In this document: in pieces, positions 33,601-40,910 of the stretch
Layout of the letters: each line of letters opens with the position of its first letter
Position numbering within the stretch: position 1 is the first letter of the stretch
Origin: Sarcophilus harrisii
Taxonomy: Eukaryota; Chordata; Mammalia; Dasyuromorphia; Dasyuridae
DNA length: 64,000 bases
Direction of reading: 5' to 3'
Assembly: GCF_902635505.1 (NCBI RefSeq)
Contig: NC_045427.1
Coordinates: 135,827,960 to 135,891,959, forward strand
Position numbers and translations under genes: made by a program
The notes under the pieces: model-generated
What the model was told of the DNA's origin: nothing
The model's database searches: none
Seen by the model: the letters and a program-made list of their open reading frames with translations, nothing else

Positions 33601-36600
33601 GCTGATTCAGCATATATTACCAGGATGTGAATTTTGGTTAATATGTAATACAATTTGTAAATCATGCTCTTTTGATCTTTGGAACAGTTTTTACATGACT
33701 TTTAATTAACTGCTAATTTTTACATTAACATTAAAGTTTCCCTGTGCAACTTCCTGCCAATTTGTTGCCACTGTAGATTGTCTACCTTACTTATATTGAC
33801 TGGAAGGGGAGAATGGAGGAGTGGTCAGAGAACCAGCCAGAACAAGATACATTTTCCTTTCCCTCCCTCCCTCCCTCCCTCCTTCCCTTCCTTCCTTCCT
33901 TCCTTCTCCCCATCTACATATCTATCTCTATCTGTCTATAGTTCTCTCTCTATTCACCTATCTCTAGCTATATCTCTGCTTCCATACCTGTAGCCTCAGG
34001 TATTTTGCTAGAACTCTGAGTTGCTAGTGATCTTCTGTATGGATCTAGGGCTGAAAGGAACCATAGAATTCAACCTTCTTCATTTTACAGAAGTTGGGAA
34101 CTGAGAACGAAAGAGATTATGTGACTTACACAAATTCACATAAGGCAGTATTTGAACTCAAGTCTTCTGAATCCAGTCAGTATTCTTTCTGCTAGATCCC
34201 AGCTTCTTCTTTTTTTTTTTTTTTTTAATTTAATAGCCTTTTATTTACAGGTTATATACATGGGTAACTTTACAGCATTAACAATTGCCAAACCTCTTGT
34301 TCCAATTTTTCACCTCTTACCCCCCCACCCCCTCCCCTAGATGGCAGGATGACCAGTAGATGTTAAATATATTAAAATATAACTTAGATACACAATAAGT
34401 ATACATGACCAAAACGTTATTTTGCTGTACAAAAAGAATCAGACTCTGAAATATTGTACAATTAGCTTGTGAAGGAAATCAAAAATGCAGGTGTGCATAA
34501 ATATAGGGATTGGGAATTCAATGTAATGGTTTTTAGTTCATCTCCCAGAGTTCTTTTTCTGGGTATAGCTGGTTCAGTTCATTACTGCTCCATTAGAAAT
34601 GATTTGGTTGATCTCGGTGCTGAGGATGGCCTGATCCATCAGAACTGGTCATCATCTAGTATTGTTGTTGAAGTATATAATGATCTCCTGGTCCTGCTCA
34701 TTTCACTCAGCATCAGTTCATGTCAGTCTCTCCAGGCCTTTCTGAAATTATCCTGTTGGTCATTTCTTACAGAACAGTAATATTCCATAATATTCATATA
34801 CCACAATTAATTCAGCCATTCTCCAACTGATGGACATCCATTCAGTTTCCAGTTTCTAGCCACTACAAAAAGGGCTGCCACAAACATTCGTGCACATACA
34901 GGTCCCTTTCCCTTCTTTATAATCTCTTTGGGATATAATCCCAGTAGTAACACTGCTGGTAGATCCCAGCTTCTTAAACTGTGATTTGTGATCCCATGGA
35001 AGGTCTCATAACTGAATGTGGGGGTCATGGAATTATGATTTATTATCAGTAAATGTTTGATTTGTAAATCTATTTTATATACTATATACCCAGAATCACA
35101 TACACATTTTTTGGATGAAAAGGGGTTGCTAGTGGAAAAAGTTCAAGAAGCACTGCACTATAGTACATTTTTTTGTTTTGTTTTGTTTTAAATGACAATC
35201 ATACAAGTACTATCCATTTCACAGATTTCAGCAAAGAAAATCCATTATGGGATTATATAAATATAAGACATTTTCATGGCTACAATGACCACCTTCCCTT
35301 TATTCTTGTTATCTTATTTCCATCTAGTTAGGAGCCCTAACTCATATCAAGTGTATAATAGATACTTAGGTCTAGATTCTAGTTTCTTCTACAGTGTTAT
35401 AACTAAGTGGGCACTTGATTTAATCTCTCTAAACTTCCACTGCTCTCTATAAAATGAAGCAGATGAGCTAGAGTTCCCACTTCTATGCAATATTTCTCCT
35501 TCAGCATTCTTGAACCAATCCATCCAAGAGTACCCTCTTCCTTCTTTGAATTGTTCCAGTACTTCCTTTCTAAATGGATCAGGTGTTGATCAATATTCTT
35601 ACTTTTCATTCAACTCCGATTGTAATGGTTTGATCAAACAGACCATAAACTCCTTAGAGTGCTTAATACAGAGCTAATTCCAAAATATGAGTGACTGATT
35701 CCTCCACCAGCTTCTATCACTTCCAATGCAAGAACCAAGGATTCCCAGCTTCCCTTTCTAGAAAACCTACCCAGACTCCTCCATTCAGTTATAACTGCTA
35801 CCTCTTCCTAAGTGAAGCTTCCTAAGCTTCAGCACAATCATCCTATCAGATGGACAGAGCAGAAGAAGGTCTGCCCATTTGCTTTGACCATCATGCAATC
35901 TACCGTCTATGGTATGTCACTGCTAGTTATACAAGAAACAAAACAATCATTTCAAGAAAGAGTAAGGAGAAAGAACCTCTAGGACATCAAATAATCATCT
36001 CCCAAGTTTACAAACCATAAACCCCAGAAACCAAGCCCTTAAACCTAGACCTCCTACTCAGGAACCCTATATACTGACTGGTGGTTACCTTATTATTTCA
36101 CTACTTATAAGCCTAGGCTAATGACACACTCATTTTGCTTCATTTCATGGTTAATTCTTCTCTAACCACTCTGCCCTCTTCTCCTTCCCTCCTCTTGACA
36201 TTCTAGTTTCAAAATTTTAACCAAGATAACTCTGTTCCTGTGGCTTCACTCACCATCCCTGTAACTTTGCAAACCAAAATATACTTTCCTCTGGATCACT
36301 TCCCATGTGTGATGCCTCCCCCTATTAAATGGTAAGCTCCTTGAGGGAAATTACTATTCTTATGGCACTTAACACAGTACTGTCACAGAGTAGATACTAA
36401 ATAAAAGCTTTTTTATTTATTCCTACTATAGGTTCAGAACTTATCTTGTAAAAAATAAAGCAAAACTTACTTTACATTTATACTTTCAATTTATCCTATA
36501 TATTTTTCTCTTTTCCCAATGTTAAAATTATTCAATGGTTTTAAAATATGTGCAAGTATTATTATCAGCATTTAAATTTTTTTCCATTTTCCAAACATCT

Positions 36601-39600
36601 TTTTTCCCCCTTCTTTCTCCTATTTCCTTCCATCCACTAAAAGGAAAGAAGGGAAAAAAGGAGGGAAAAAGGAAGAAAGGAAGGAAGGAGGGGAAGGAGG
36701 GAGGGAGGGATGAAAAGAAAGAAGGAAGGAAAGAAGGGGGAGGGAGGGAAGGATGAAGGAAAGATGAAAGGCAAACCAAGTCAATAAGCATTCATTAAGT
36801 TTTATTATGTACAAGGTTCTGTGCCAACTATCAAAAATGCAAATGGAAGCAGAAAAAAAACTTAATCCTTGCCTTAGAAGTTTATAGTCCAATAAGGAAA
36901 AACTGCACATTGAAGGAAAGGAAAGCTTTTCTGAAAAAGGAAAGCTGGAAGAAGGTGCCCCATGGGGGAATTATACAAAAAATCCAGAAAGTCAGGAATA
37001 GAGGCTGGAAAGAATCAGAGACATTTTTCGATTTGGGCATTGTCCTTAACATAGAGATTCTGGGAGAAACTAGCCAGTCAGAAGAGTCCACAGGATCAGA
37101 GTGTGAAAAATCTGGGATAGAGCAAATTTCCAGGGTGAGGAGGCTTCTGGGGCAAGGTATAAGATGTATAAGAGTGGAGCCTATAACAAGACAGAGTAAA
37201 AAATAGAGGGTGTGAGAGAAAGGAAAGGAAGAGCTAGAGAAGAGAGAGCAATATGTTACATAAGTATAATCAAGCAAAATATATTATCACATTGGTCATA
37301 TCAAAAAATTTGTTTCTTAAAATATTTTTAGCAAGTTTTTAAACTTATTTTTGTTTTTCTTATTCTACATCTGGCAATCTGGAAGGATTCCTCTGAAATC
37401 ATGATTGATCAGGAAAAAAAATGACAGATGTTGGAGGGGTTTCAAGAAAATGGGCATATTGGTAAAAATGAATAAGCCCAATTATTCTAGAAAGTATTTT
37501 TGAATTAAGTGCAAAAAGATGCTCAACAGTGTATAATGTTGAATTTGCAGTCATTGCTGGATCTATATTCCCAATAAGATAAAAGAAAAAAAGGAAGAAA
37601 CCCTAACTTACAAAAATATTTATAACACCTCTTTTCTATGACGACGACAACAACAACAAAAATAGAAACCAAGGGAGTGCTTGGTTAGCAAATAGTTGAA
37701 CAGACTGCAGTATATGAATGTAATAGAATATTATTGTGTTGTCAAAGATAAGGAAAAGGATGGTTTAAAAAAAAACATTGAAAAATTTGTATGAATTTAT
37801 TCAGAGCGAAGAAAAACAGAAAAAAAAACCCAACTATTCCATCACCTCAATATTGTCATTATGCCCATTATAGAGAAGGAAGTAAGTTTAGAAAGCTTAA
37901 GTAATTAGAAAGTACTCCCTTTTTCATCCCTGAGGCTTAGACTTTCTCTTTCTAGGTTTAGGTGCAGCCTCAATCATGAACATTTCCCATATCATCAGCT
38001 GTTAATAATGCTCACCCTTTCCTAAAATTACTTTATATTTACTTATCTTCTAAGTAGATGCAACATCTTCTCTTTCCTCTCCTTACTTATCTTCTAAGTA
38101 GATGCAACATCTTCTCTTTCCTCTCCCAGCACAGTCTAAACTACATAAGGCAGGATGTTGGTGTGTTATCCATACCTAATAAATGGCTTAGTTAAAATCA
38201 AAAAGAAGTAGAAAAGGGTGAAGAATGAAGCTCTGACTCCAAAACTGAAGCTATTTCTCCCATCCCATATATGCTCCCCTTCTAGTCTGTCCCCAATCCA
38301 CCTGACACTCTCCAACCTCATTCCCAGCTGTATGTCCTACAGTATTTATAGCAGCTCCTTGTGGGCCGGAAATGGAGGAAATGCCCAAACAAGCTGTGGT
38401 CTGCAGCGGTGACAGAATACTACCACGCTGTAAAAAATGATGAGCAGATCAATTTTAGAAGAAATGAAAAAACTTGCATGAAATGATGAAATGAGCAGAA
38501 CCAAAACTGTACAGTAACAGCGCTGCAAATCATAGTTATTCTGAGCATTATGAAAATTCAAGTCACCTACAAAGGAGCGATGAAAGAAGATGCTGTGCGT
38601 CTCCCGAGAAAGAGCTACCACTGTCCTCCCAGGTACCCGCCTTGTCCACACCCTCGCTTGTTCAGGATCCTGTCCTCTCTTTGTACCAACATACATCCCT
38701 TTCTTTCCACTCACACAGCCACTATCCCAATTCAGGTCCTTCCCCTCTCTTCCTGGGACTACTATAACAAACTTCTAATAGGTCTGTCTACTTCAGATCT
38801 TTCCTCATTCTATCTCCATCCAACTCTCAAAGTGATTTTCCTCAAGTGACCGTGTGAGGGGAAAGGGGGAGCATCTATTTAATGCGCACTGTTTGCCAAG
38901 CGCCTCACTTTACAAGCATTTATTCCTTTGATGCTGACAACAACCTAGGAGATGGGTGCTGCTACAATCCTCACTTCATAGTTGAGAGAACTAAAGCAGA
39001 GCTGGGTGTGACAGAGTGGACGTGGATCTCATCAGAGCATTTCCACTTTTTGTCGTTTGCTTGCGTCTTGTTTTCTTTTTCATTCTTTTCCTTTCTGGTC
39101 TGATTTTTCTTGCGCAGCATAATGTGCACACATATTTTAACAGGTTCAACCTATATTGGACTACTTGCCATCTAGAGGAGGGGGTGGAGGGAAAGGGGAA
39201 AATTTGGAACGCAAGGCTTTGCGAGGGTCATTGTTGGAAAATCATCCATGCGTATGTTTTGAGAATAAAAAGCTTTATTTAATAAGAAAGAAATTTCCCT
39301 GAAGCGCTAAAAGGAAATCTCCTCAGAAATGTGTTTATAACATGTTGAACAATTTTAAGTAAGATTTTCTCAGAAGCCGGTAAAGCAACCAAAAACGCCG
39401 CTTTGAGGAGGTATAGGGGTCATTCTCCCCGTTTCACAGGGGGAGTTGTGGCTCGGGAATTAGCTGCAGTCACACGGCGATTAAGCATCAGGCTCTGGCC
39501 GACTACAAGTCGGATACCCTTCTCTCTCCCCTGCCGCGATAAGTGTTTCATTCCGCACTTGAAATAGAAAACGCCGTCATTTCGCGGCTTAGAAGTCATG

Positions 39601-40244
39601 CCTTTCCCCACCCAATGACTCACTGTTACGCAGAAGAGAAATAATGTAAAGTTTATAAACGAAAGGCTCCAGGCATGCGTGATAGGTAGAGTGGGGGGGG
39701 GGGGGGGGGGGGGGGGGGGGGAAAGTACGAGAATGAGTCAAGATGCTTTGAGATTTCCTTACAGCTGGAAAGCGCACAACTGTTTCCTCCCTCCACAGTC
39801 TCTCGGAGGAAACCCTCGCTCTCGGTGGTGCAGAGCAGGGCACGCTTTCCCTGGAGGACCACAGGTGTGGGACCGACGGGACGGGGCGGAAGGGGCTCGG
39901 CACAATCCCTTCATTGTATAAGTAACGAAGCGGAGCCCAGACGGGCGCCGCGCTCGAGGCAGCCGAGGGGCGGCCCTCCCCTTCCCACCGGGGCTCCCCC
40001 GCGAACCCTGAAGAGGGCGCTTTGCCCGGGCTTGTCCGGGTGCAAGGCTGAGGACGGGGGCCGGGGGAGCTGAACGCCGACCCCGCCCTCCTCCCAGCCA
40101 AACTCCCGGGCCGGGACGCGGGCGGCGCTTTTCCTCCGCGCGCCCCGAGAGCCCTCGCTAAGGCAGGGAGGAAAGCCGACTCACCAGGCTCAGGACCACG
40201 ACGACAGGGAGATGCTTCCCGGGGACGGGACGCGGCGCGCACAT
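10749..40244 (-). CDS. TNFRSF10B: TRAIL death receptor (TNFRSF10 family), complete 9-exon gene
   Basis: A type I membrane receptor for TRAIL that would recruit FADD and caspase-8 through its death domain (family knowledge). Coding exons, 5' to 3' on the - strand: 40244-40185, 17199-17118, 16440-16312, 15119-15005, 14640-14537, 14482-14378, 13142-13105, 11951-11888 and 11059-10749. All borders are AG/GT and every phase matches. The sum is 335 codons plus TAA. Domains: signal peptide 1-20; cysteine-rich repeats about 45-148 (CPAG..., CRSGIDFTEYP, CHCKSGTFCPKD, CPKGMVEINPCSPWSDLEC); N-glycosylation sequon N58-K-T; transmembrane segment about 172-190; linker about 191-233; death domain about 238-320 (VPWESWDKYMRQLGL, KWLNKTGKDASV). 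The linker is much shorter than in human DR5. The symbol rests on position next to RHOBTB2; it may be co-orthologous to all human TNFRSF10 genes. Confidence 0.93.
11625..11760. repeat. Unclassified interspersed repeat (copy 1)
   Basis: 'tgtagccctccagagtaaag', 'aaattaagatgtaatc' and 'aatatttaataaaataaa' resemble the piece at 19665-19790. The layout recalls the interior of hAT-type nonautonomous elements, but no ends are seen. Confidence 0.4.
11888..11951 (-). CDS. TNFRSF10B: TNFRSF10B exon 8: cytoplasmic linker
   Basis: A 64-nt exon between 'ctctcttgcag' and 'gtaagtg'. It encodes MTGLLNPQSLSLFPADGNHI, then K and the first base of a Thr codon completed by exon 9. There is no recognisable domain; its place in the gene rests on perfect splice signals and phase. 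Confidence 0.85.
12385..12740. mobile_element. Two adjoining MIR-type SINEs
   Basis: 12385-12622 is a reversed MIR ('ctcaaaacaaccctaggagg', 'ggtcttcctgattcc', ending 'ctcggctgccc'). 12625-12740 is a forward fragment ('cctcagtttcctcatctg', 'aaaatggaggg'). Confidence 0.75.
13105..13142 (-). CDS. TNFRSF10B: TNFRSF10B exon 7: short cytoplasmic exon
   Basis: A 38-nt exon after 'aaatatgacag' and before 'gtgagacac'. It encodes (V)DPEKAKSPEKIE. Phases at both ends fit the exons on either side. It is very short, so it depends on the phase chain more than on homology. Confidence 0.78.
13490..13965. mobile_element. MIR fragments in TNFRSF10B intron 6
   Basis: A forward scrap at 13490-13570 ('gtttccttatgtataaaatg') and a reversed scrap at about 13820-13960 ('cataatgatccaggta', 'ttttacagataagaaaact'). 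Both are diverged. Confidence 0.6.
14378..14482 (-). CDS. TNFRSF10B: TNFRSF10B exon 6: transmembrane segment
   Basis: A 105-nt exon between 'tctgttctcag' and 'gtaaggg'. It encodes (D)TRNHWLRYLLLAPVLIFV, then VGPLIFFLRGFCAYPE. The run of about 19 hydrophobic residues followed by Arg is a single-pass membrane segment with a cytoplasmic stop-transfer residue. Confidence 0.92.
14537..14640 (-). CDS. TNFRSF10B: TNFRSF10B exon 5: last cysteine-rich repeat and stalk
   Basis: Acceptor 'ctgtccag' at 14642-14641. It encodes (E)CPKGMVEINPCSPWSDLEC, then ARPLTSSIHTAHGLV. CPRGMVKVGDCTPWSDIEC is the human DR5 match as I recall it. The donor chosen is 'gtgggg', which is weak, but it is the only nearby GT giving the phase needed by exon 6. 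Confidence 0.88.
15005..15119 (-). CDS. TNFRSF10B: TNFRSF10B exon 4: middle cysteine-rich repeat
   Basis: A 115-nt exon after 'gtccctag' and before 'gtaagg'. It encodes (G)QKEEKPCTITQNTQCHCK, SGTFCPKDHPCEICKKCKF and two bases of a Glu codon. Cysteine spacing follows TRAIL receptors, apart from an extra Cys pair (TFC...HPC) where human DR5 has TFREEDSPEMC. Confidence 0.94.
15525..15740. repeat. Purine/pyrimidine-alternating AT- and AC-rich tract
   Basis: Low-complexity sequence: 'acacacacgcacag', then many 'tatata', 'gtatgtat' and 'atatat' stretches. It lies in intron 3. Confidence 0.7.
16312..16440 (-). CDS. TNFRSF10B: TNFRSF10B exon 3: cysteine-rich repeat
   Basis: A 129-nt exon after 'ttgatttctag' and before 'gtacag'. 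It encodes (G)QYLKTILARNKTGVCAPC, then RSGIDFTEYPNGLPSCIPCQ and ICKP. It holds the N-K-T glycosylation sequon. The CPxG start and C-x-x-C pattern are those of TNF-receptor repeats. Confidence 0.94.
16595..16835 (+). repeat. Minisatellite of about 80-bp units
   Basis: The block 'ccatccctcatcccaccagg', followed by 'ttacatgt', 'ctggtccacta' and 'cccctt', is repeated with small changes at about 16665 and 16735. Partial copies lie at 16595 and 16815. It is within intron 2. Confidence 0.75.
17118..17199 (-). CDS. TNFRSF10B: TNFRSF10B exon 2: N-terminal ectodomain
   Basis: An 82-nt exon after 'ctgtctctgcag' and before 'gtattc'. It encodes FLVDSVGTMTAGPQQLQKHG, then PDVQCPA and the first base of a Gly codon. 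It begins in phase 0, as required by exon 1, which ends after a complete Leu codon. Confidence 0.9.
17728..18329 (+). mobile_element. 5'-truncated L1 with target-site duplication
   Basis: L1 ORF2 tail ('catcagttggagaatggctg', 'gtaagaaacaatcagcag'), 3'UTR and 'gaaaataaagctattaatt' plus A tail. It is flanked by agaaatttgcaca (17715-17727) and agaaattttcaca (18330-18342), one mismatch in 13. Confidence 0.88.
18435..18629 (+). mobile_element. Marsupial SINE ending in a (CA)n microsatellite
   Basis: SINE body 'gggggaagttagatggtgc', 'ggagtcaggaggatcttag' and 'aatcacttaatcccag', followed by an unbroken AC run at 18577-18629. Confidence 0.85.
18760..19110 (+). mobile_element. MIR plus fragment of a marsupial 'catttattg' repeat
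   Basis: 18760-18970 is a forward MIR ('gggcaagtcatttaatctct', 'aaaatggggatgata', 'gcactttgcaaa'). 18985-19085 has 'aacattaagcatttattg', 'tgtgccacag' and 'aaggagcttacattg', a repeat seen again at 31815, 36775, 51545 and 53344. Confidence 0.7.
19665..19790. repeat. Unclassified interspersed repeat (copy 2)
   Basis: Shares 'tgtagccca', 'aatcagattaaaatataatt' and 'gaaatattgaacaaag' with the region at 11625-11760. Preceded by an old L2/MIR-like end at about 19550-19650. Confidence 0.4.
21101..21235 (+). mobile_element. Marsupial tRNA-derived SINE with target-site duplication
   Basis: 'gggcagtaaatagagcacca', 'gaagtcaggaggacccg', 'gtgaccctggacaagtcac' and an A tail. Flanks share ttgccactt at 21092-21100 and 21236-21244. 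Confidence 0.9.
21365..22010 (+). mobile_element. Diverged L1 3' region with a SINE inserted
   Basis: 21365-21545 matches the L1 ORF2 end ('actgtgaattggactaatca', 'actttgacccaaagata'). 21905-22005 looks like an L1-type 3' tail ('agatcaataaaattttattt'). A fairly fresh SINE lies between at 21746-21900 ('gtggtgcagtggatagagca', 'gggcaagtcacttaacccc'). Confidence 0.65.
22030..22745 (+). mobile_element. CR1/L2-clade LINE reverse-transcriptase fragment
   Basis: 'ctcagcttcttcaacatctg' with 'gacttttaacatcactggcc', and 'gttttcctcctacc', then 'ggcctgagctctcttctctt'. These follow the RT segment of CR1/L2 elements (L-L-D-L-S-A-A-F-D, S-W-F-S-S-Y, then G-P-L-L-F-S). It is old and broken. Confidence 0.55.
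22790..24500. mobile_element. Cluster of L1 3'-end fragments in both orientations
   Basis: - strand pieces: 22790-22940 (ORF2 tail), 22985-23170 and 24290-24500 (3' ends, 'gttaatagtttattttcaaa'). + strand piece: 23245-23585 ('actgatgggagtct', 'gaaatacgatttgcaa', ending in an A-rich tail). Short L1 scraps lie at about 24165-24260. No host exon is seen here. Confidence 0.7.
24504..25264 (+). repeat. Polypurine tract, about 760 bp of GGA/GAA
   Basis: Nearly every base on the + strand is A or G, in imperfect gga, gaa and aaagga units. Only scattered T or C bases interrupt it. The long open frames on both strands (Ser/Phe/Leu/Pro-rich or Glu/Arg/Lys-rich) come from this composition and are not genes. 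Confidence 0.97.
25480..25680 (-). mobile_element. Old MIR-like repeat
   Basis: 'agttggaagggacctctata', 'cattttacagatgagaaaat' and 'ggtcacacagtatcag'. Confidence 0.65.
26120..26800 (-). mobile_element. Two reversed MIR-type SINEs
   Basis: 26120-26345 ('actaggatcacacagctg', 'caggtcttcctgactc') and 26590-26800 ('caatcttgggaggtag', 'caagatcacacaggtagc'), separated by unrecognised sequence. Confidence 0.75.
26815..27110 (+). repeat. Ancient interspersed repeat, unclassified
   Basis: 'ccttcctaaaagcccccaag', 'gtaattttcctaaagtacag' and 'aaatgaactcctcca' are like other pieces at 35690-36410, 38620-38850, 41215-41330 and 50570-50890. The layout is that of an old mammalian repeat whose name I cannot give with certainty. 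Confidence 0.45.
27125..27275 (-). mobile_element. CR1-type LINE 3' fragment
   Basis: Its reverse complement ('aaacattttctaacaatcag', 'aattaggactatgagg', 'aggctgcttggttcta') matches the + strand fragment at 28890-29260. Confidence 0.65.
28515..28735 (+). mobile_element. Marsupial CORE-SINE
   Basis: 'gagagcagctaggtagtg', 'gcctcagttcctcatctg' and 'gggaatgggaaactgctcc', ending 'gactgaacaacc'. Confidence 0.88.
28890..29260 (+). mobile_element. CR1-type LINE 3' fragment
   Basis: 'ttttcaaaggtttgaaagag', 'ggattagatctaggctgctt', 'aacattttctaacaatcag' and 'gactggattaccacc' follow the well-known 3' part of amniote CR1 elements. Confidence 0.7.
29262..29505 (+). mobile_element. CORE/MIR-type SINE
   Basis: 'gaacgtgagttcatatcc', 'gaccctggctaaatcactt', 'cctcaactataaaatg', then the MIR-type end 'aggtgcttaataaatgct'. 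Confidence 0.8.
31815..32230 (+). repeat. Marsupial 'catttattaag' repeat, split by a SINE
   Basis: 31815-31987 reads 'agtaagcatttattaagtac', 'caaggagctcacattctc', 'caaacaagatgtatgcag'. It resumes after the SINE at 32180 with 'aatttcgcagagaagg' and 'gtagcattaaggg'. The full copy at 51545-52105 shows that the two halves belong together. Confidence 0.75.
31988..32179 (+). mobile_element. SINE nested in another repeat, exact 10-bp duplication
   Basis: Head 'gagggcagctaagtgttata', then 'caagtcacttgtttgcctg' and 'atgactgaatgat'. Flanked by taaatggaag at 31978-31987 and 32180-32189. Confidence 0.88.
32250..32800 (-). mobile_element. Old L1 3' region
   Basis: Reversed L1 3'UTR and ORF2 end: 'aagttttgaattccaaattc', 'atcatgagtccttaggg', 'gagatgagacctttatcag'. 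An 'agagagacagag' microsatellite of about 70 bp lies inside at about 32461-32530. Confidence 0.7.
33862..33995 (+). repeat. (CCCT)n/(CCTT)n then TCTA-rich microsatellite
   Basis: 'ccctccctccctccct' passes into 'ccttccttccttcc', followed by imperfect 'tctatctc' and 'tctgtcta' units. A reversed MIR follows at about 34060-34192. Confidence 0.85.
34209..34959 (-). mobile_element. Young 5'-truncated L1, perfect 16-bp duplication
   Basis: Poly-T start (A tail on the - strand), 3'UTR with 'ttaatagccttttatttaca', then the end of ORF2. The same 16 bases, tagatcccagcttctt, stand at 34193-34208 and 34960-34975. It differs little from the L1 at 62023-63226. Confidence 0.95.
35690..36410 (+). repeat. Ancient interspersed repeat, unclassified
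   Basis: 'gtgaagcttcctaagctt', then 'tggtaagctccttgaggg' and 'aacacagtactgtcacagag'. Same general layout as 50570-50890. Boundaries are poor. Confidence 0.4.
36642..36905 (+). repeat. Purine microsatellite and marsupial repeat fragment
   Basis: 36642-36770 is an A/G-only stretch of ggaa, gggag and aaag units. 36775-36900 is a further 'cattcattaag' repeat copy ('gttctgtgccaac', 'gaagtttatagtcc'). Confidence 0.75.
37560..37830 (+). mobile_element. Diverged L1 ORF2-tail fragment
   Basis: 'caaaaatatttataacacc', 'tagaaaccaagggagtgc' and 'agtatatgaatgtaatagaa' follow the L1 ORF2 end. A short trinucleotide run 'gacgacaacaacaac' is included. Confidence 0.7.
38041..38127 (+). repeat. 44-bp unit, two tandem copies
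   Basis: 'acttatcttctaagtagatg' followed by 'caacatcttctctttcctct' occurs at 38041 and again at 38085 with no visible change. Confidence 0.93.
38330..39286 (+). mobile_element. L1 3' region interrupted by another repeat
   Basis: 38330-38615 is ORF2 tail ('gtatttatagcagctccttg', 'gaaatgagcagaaccaaaac'). 39060-39286 is the L1 3' end ('cctatattggactacttgcc', 'gagaataaaaagctttattt'). The gap, 38620-39020, holds an older repeat and a MIR-like piece. Confidence 0.75.
39410..39530 (-). mobile_element. MIR-type SINE fragment
   Basis: 'ccgtttcacagggggag', 'tgcagtcacacggcgatta', 'gactacaagtcggat'. Diverged, just inside intron 1 from the CpG island. Confidence 0.5.
39693..39721 (+). repeat. Poly-G run of 29
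   Basis: 29 uninterrupted G bases about 460 bp into intron 1 from the exon 1 donor. On the transcribed - strand this is poly-C. Confidence 0.9.
40185..40244 (-). CDS. TNFRSF10B: TNFRSF10B exon 1: start codon and signal peptide
   Basis: ATG at 40244-40242 is followed by exactly 20 codons, MCAPRPVPGKHLPVVVVLSL, then the strong donor 'gtgagtcgg'. The run LPVVVVLSL joined to exon 2 FLV is a typical hydrophobic signal-peptide core. It lies in the CpG island. A longer open frame on the same strand (39589-40350) is in a different frame and is not the gene. Confidence 0.88.
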
Positions 40245-40303
40245 CCCCCCGGGAGGGAGGCGGGCCGCCCGCCCACGCACGTGCTCGGCCGAGCAGCGGG
40301 ACC

Positions 40304-40315
40304 TCAGCCCTCCAT
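40304..40315 (-). other. TNFRSF10B: Possible 3-codon uORF in TNFRSF10B leader
   Basis: ATG GAG GGC TGA is read on the - strand about 60 nt upstream of the main start. It lies in the leader only if transcription starts near the TATA-like box. Confidence 0.45.
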
Positions 40316-40548
40316 CGGTCGGGGAAGGCCGCGCTCGCCGAGCCGCGCACGCGCCACCTGTGGGAGCCGCGCTCGCCCGCGCCCCGCTAGCCTCGGGAGC
40401 GCCAGGAAGAGCTTTCTCCTTTCGCGACGAAGGAAGCCCACGCTCGGTGCAGGCGGGCGAGCGAGCGAGCGAGCGCCCTGCTTGGGAAAGGTCGCGTCGC
40501 CGCTCTCAGGCGCGTCTAGCGGCTCCTGCCGCTCCCAACAACCCCCCA

Positions 40549-40554
40549 TTTATA
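40549..40554 (-). promoter_or_regulatory. TNFRSF10B: TATA-like box for TNFRSF10B
   Basis: The - strand reads 'gactataaatgg' about 305 bp upstream of the start codon. If used, transcription would start near 40520-40525 and give a 5'UTR of about 280 nt. GC-box-like motifs ('gggcgtggc', 'cccgcccgc') lie just upstream at about 40580-40600. Confidence 0.5.
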
Positions 40555-40910
40555 GTCTCCTCGCCAGATCCAACGCGCGCCACGCCCCCGAGCGGGCGGG
40601 ACCCGAGAAGGAACTCACTCCCGGGGCCGCGGTGCGGACGGAGGAGGGGCTCTGTGGAAATTCCCTGGGTTGCGCAACAGGAGCGCGCTTTCAGAGAAAT
40701 TGGGTTTTTCTTTTTTGGGGGGGGTTGTTATAGTTGTTGTTGTTTTAGAATTTTAGAATTGGGGATTCTCGGTTCAGAGCGACTTTCAGCCGCAAAATAT
40801 TTGTGCTTACGGGGTACGAGGAATGTGGGGCCTTCGATGCTCTGCTTAAACGTACTTGAAGGAAAACGCCAAACTTCAGCTGGAGATGAGTGGGAAACAT
40901 AGGTCGTCAT

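Larger units (their letters stand above)
17200..40184 (-). other. TNFRSF10B: TNFRSF10B intron 1 (about 23 kb)
   Basis: One long intron, bounded by the donor 'gtgagtcgg' after exon 1 and the acceptor before exon 2. It holds most of the repeats listed separately. Stretches with no recognised feature include about 17200-17700, 20100-21090, 27280-28510, 29520-31800 apart from simple runs, 33000-33860 and 34980-35690. Confidence 0.88.
39830..40660. promoter_or_regulatory. TNFRSF10B: CpG island over TNFRSF10B exon 1
   Basis: The sequence turns sharply GC- and CpG-rich here, with many 'cgcg', 'gcgc' and GC-box-like motifs, against AT-rich flanks. It covers exon 1, the start of intron 1 and the likely promoter. 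Confidence 0.9.

Noticed and set aside
39589-40350. 253-codon frame on the - strand over the CpG island
   Set aside because: It is in a different frame from the phase-matched exon 1, has no domain, and runs on through the intron 1 donor. GC-rich DNA rarely has stops.
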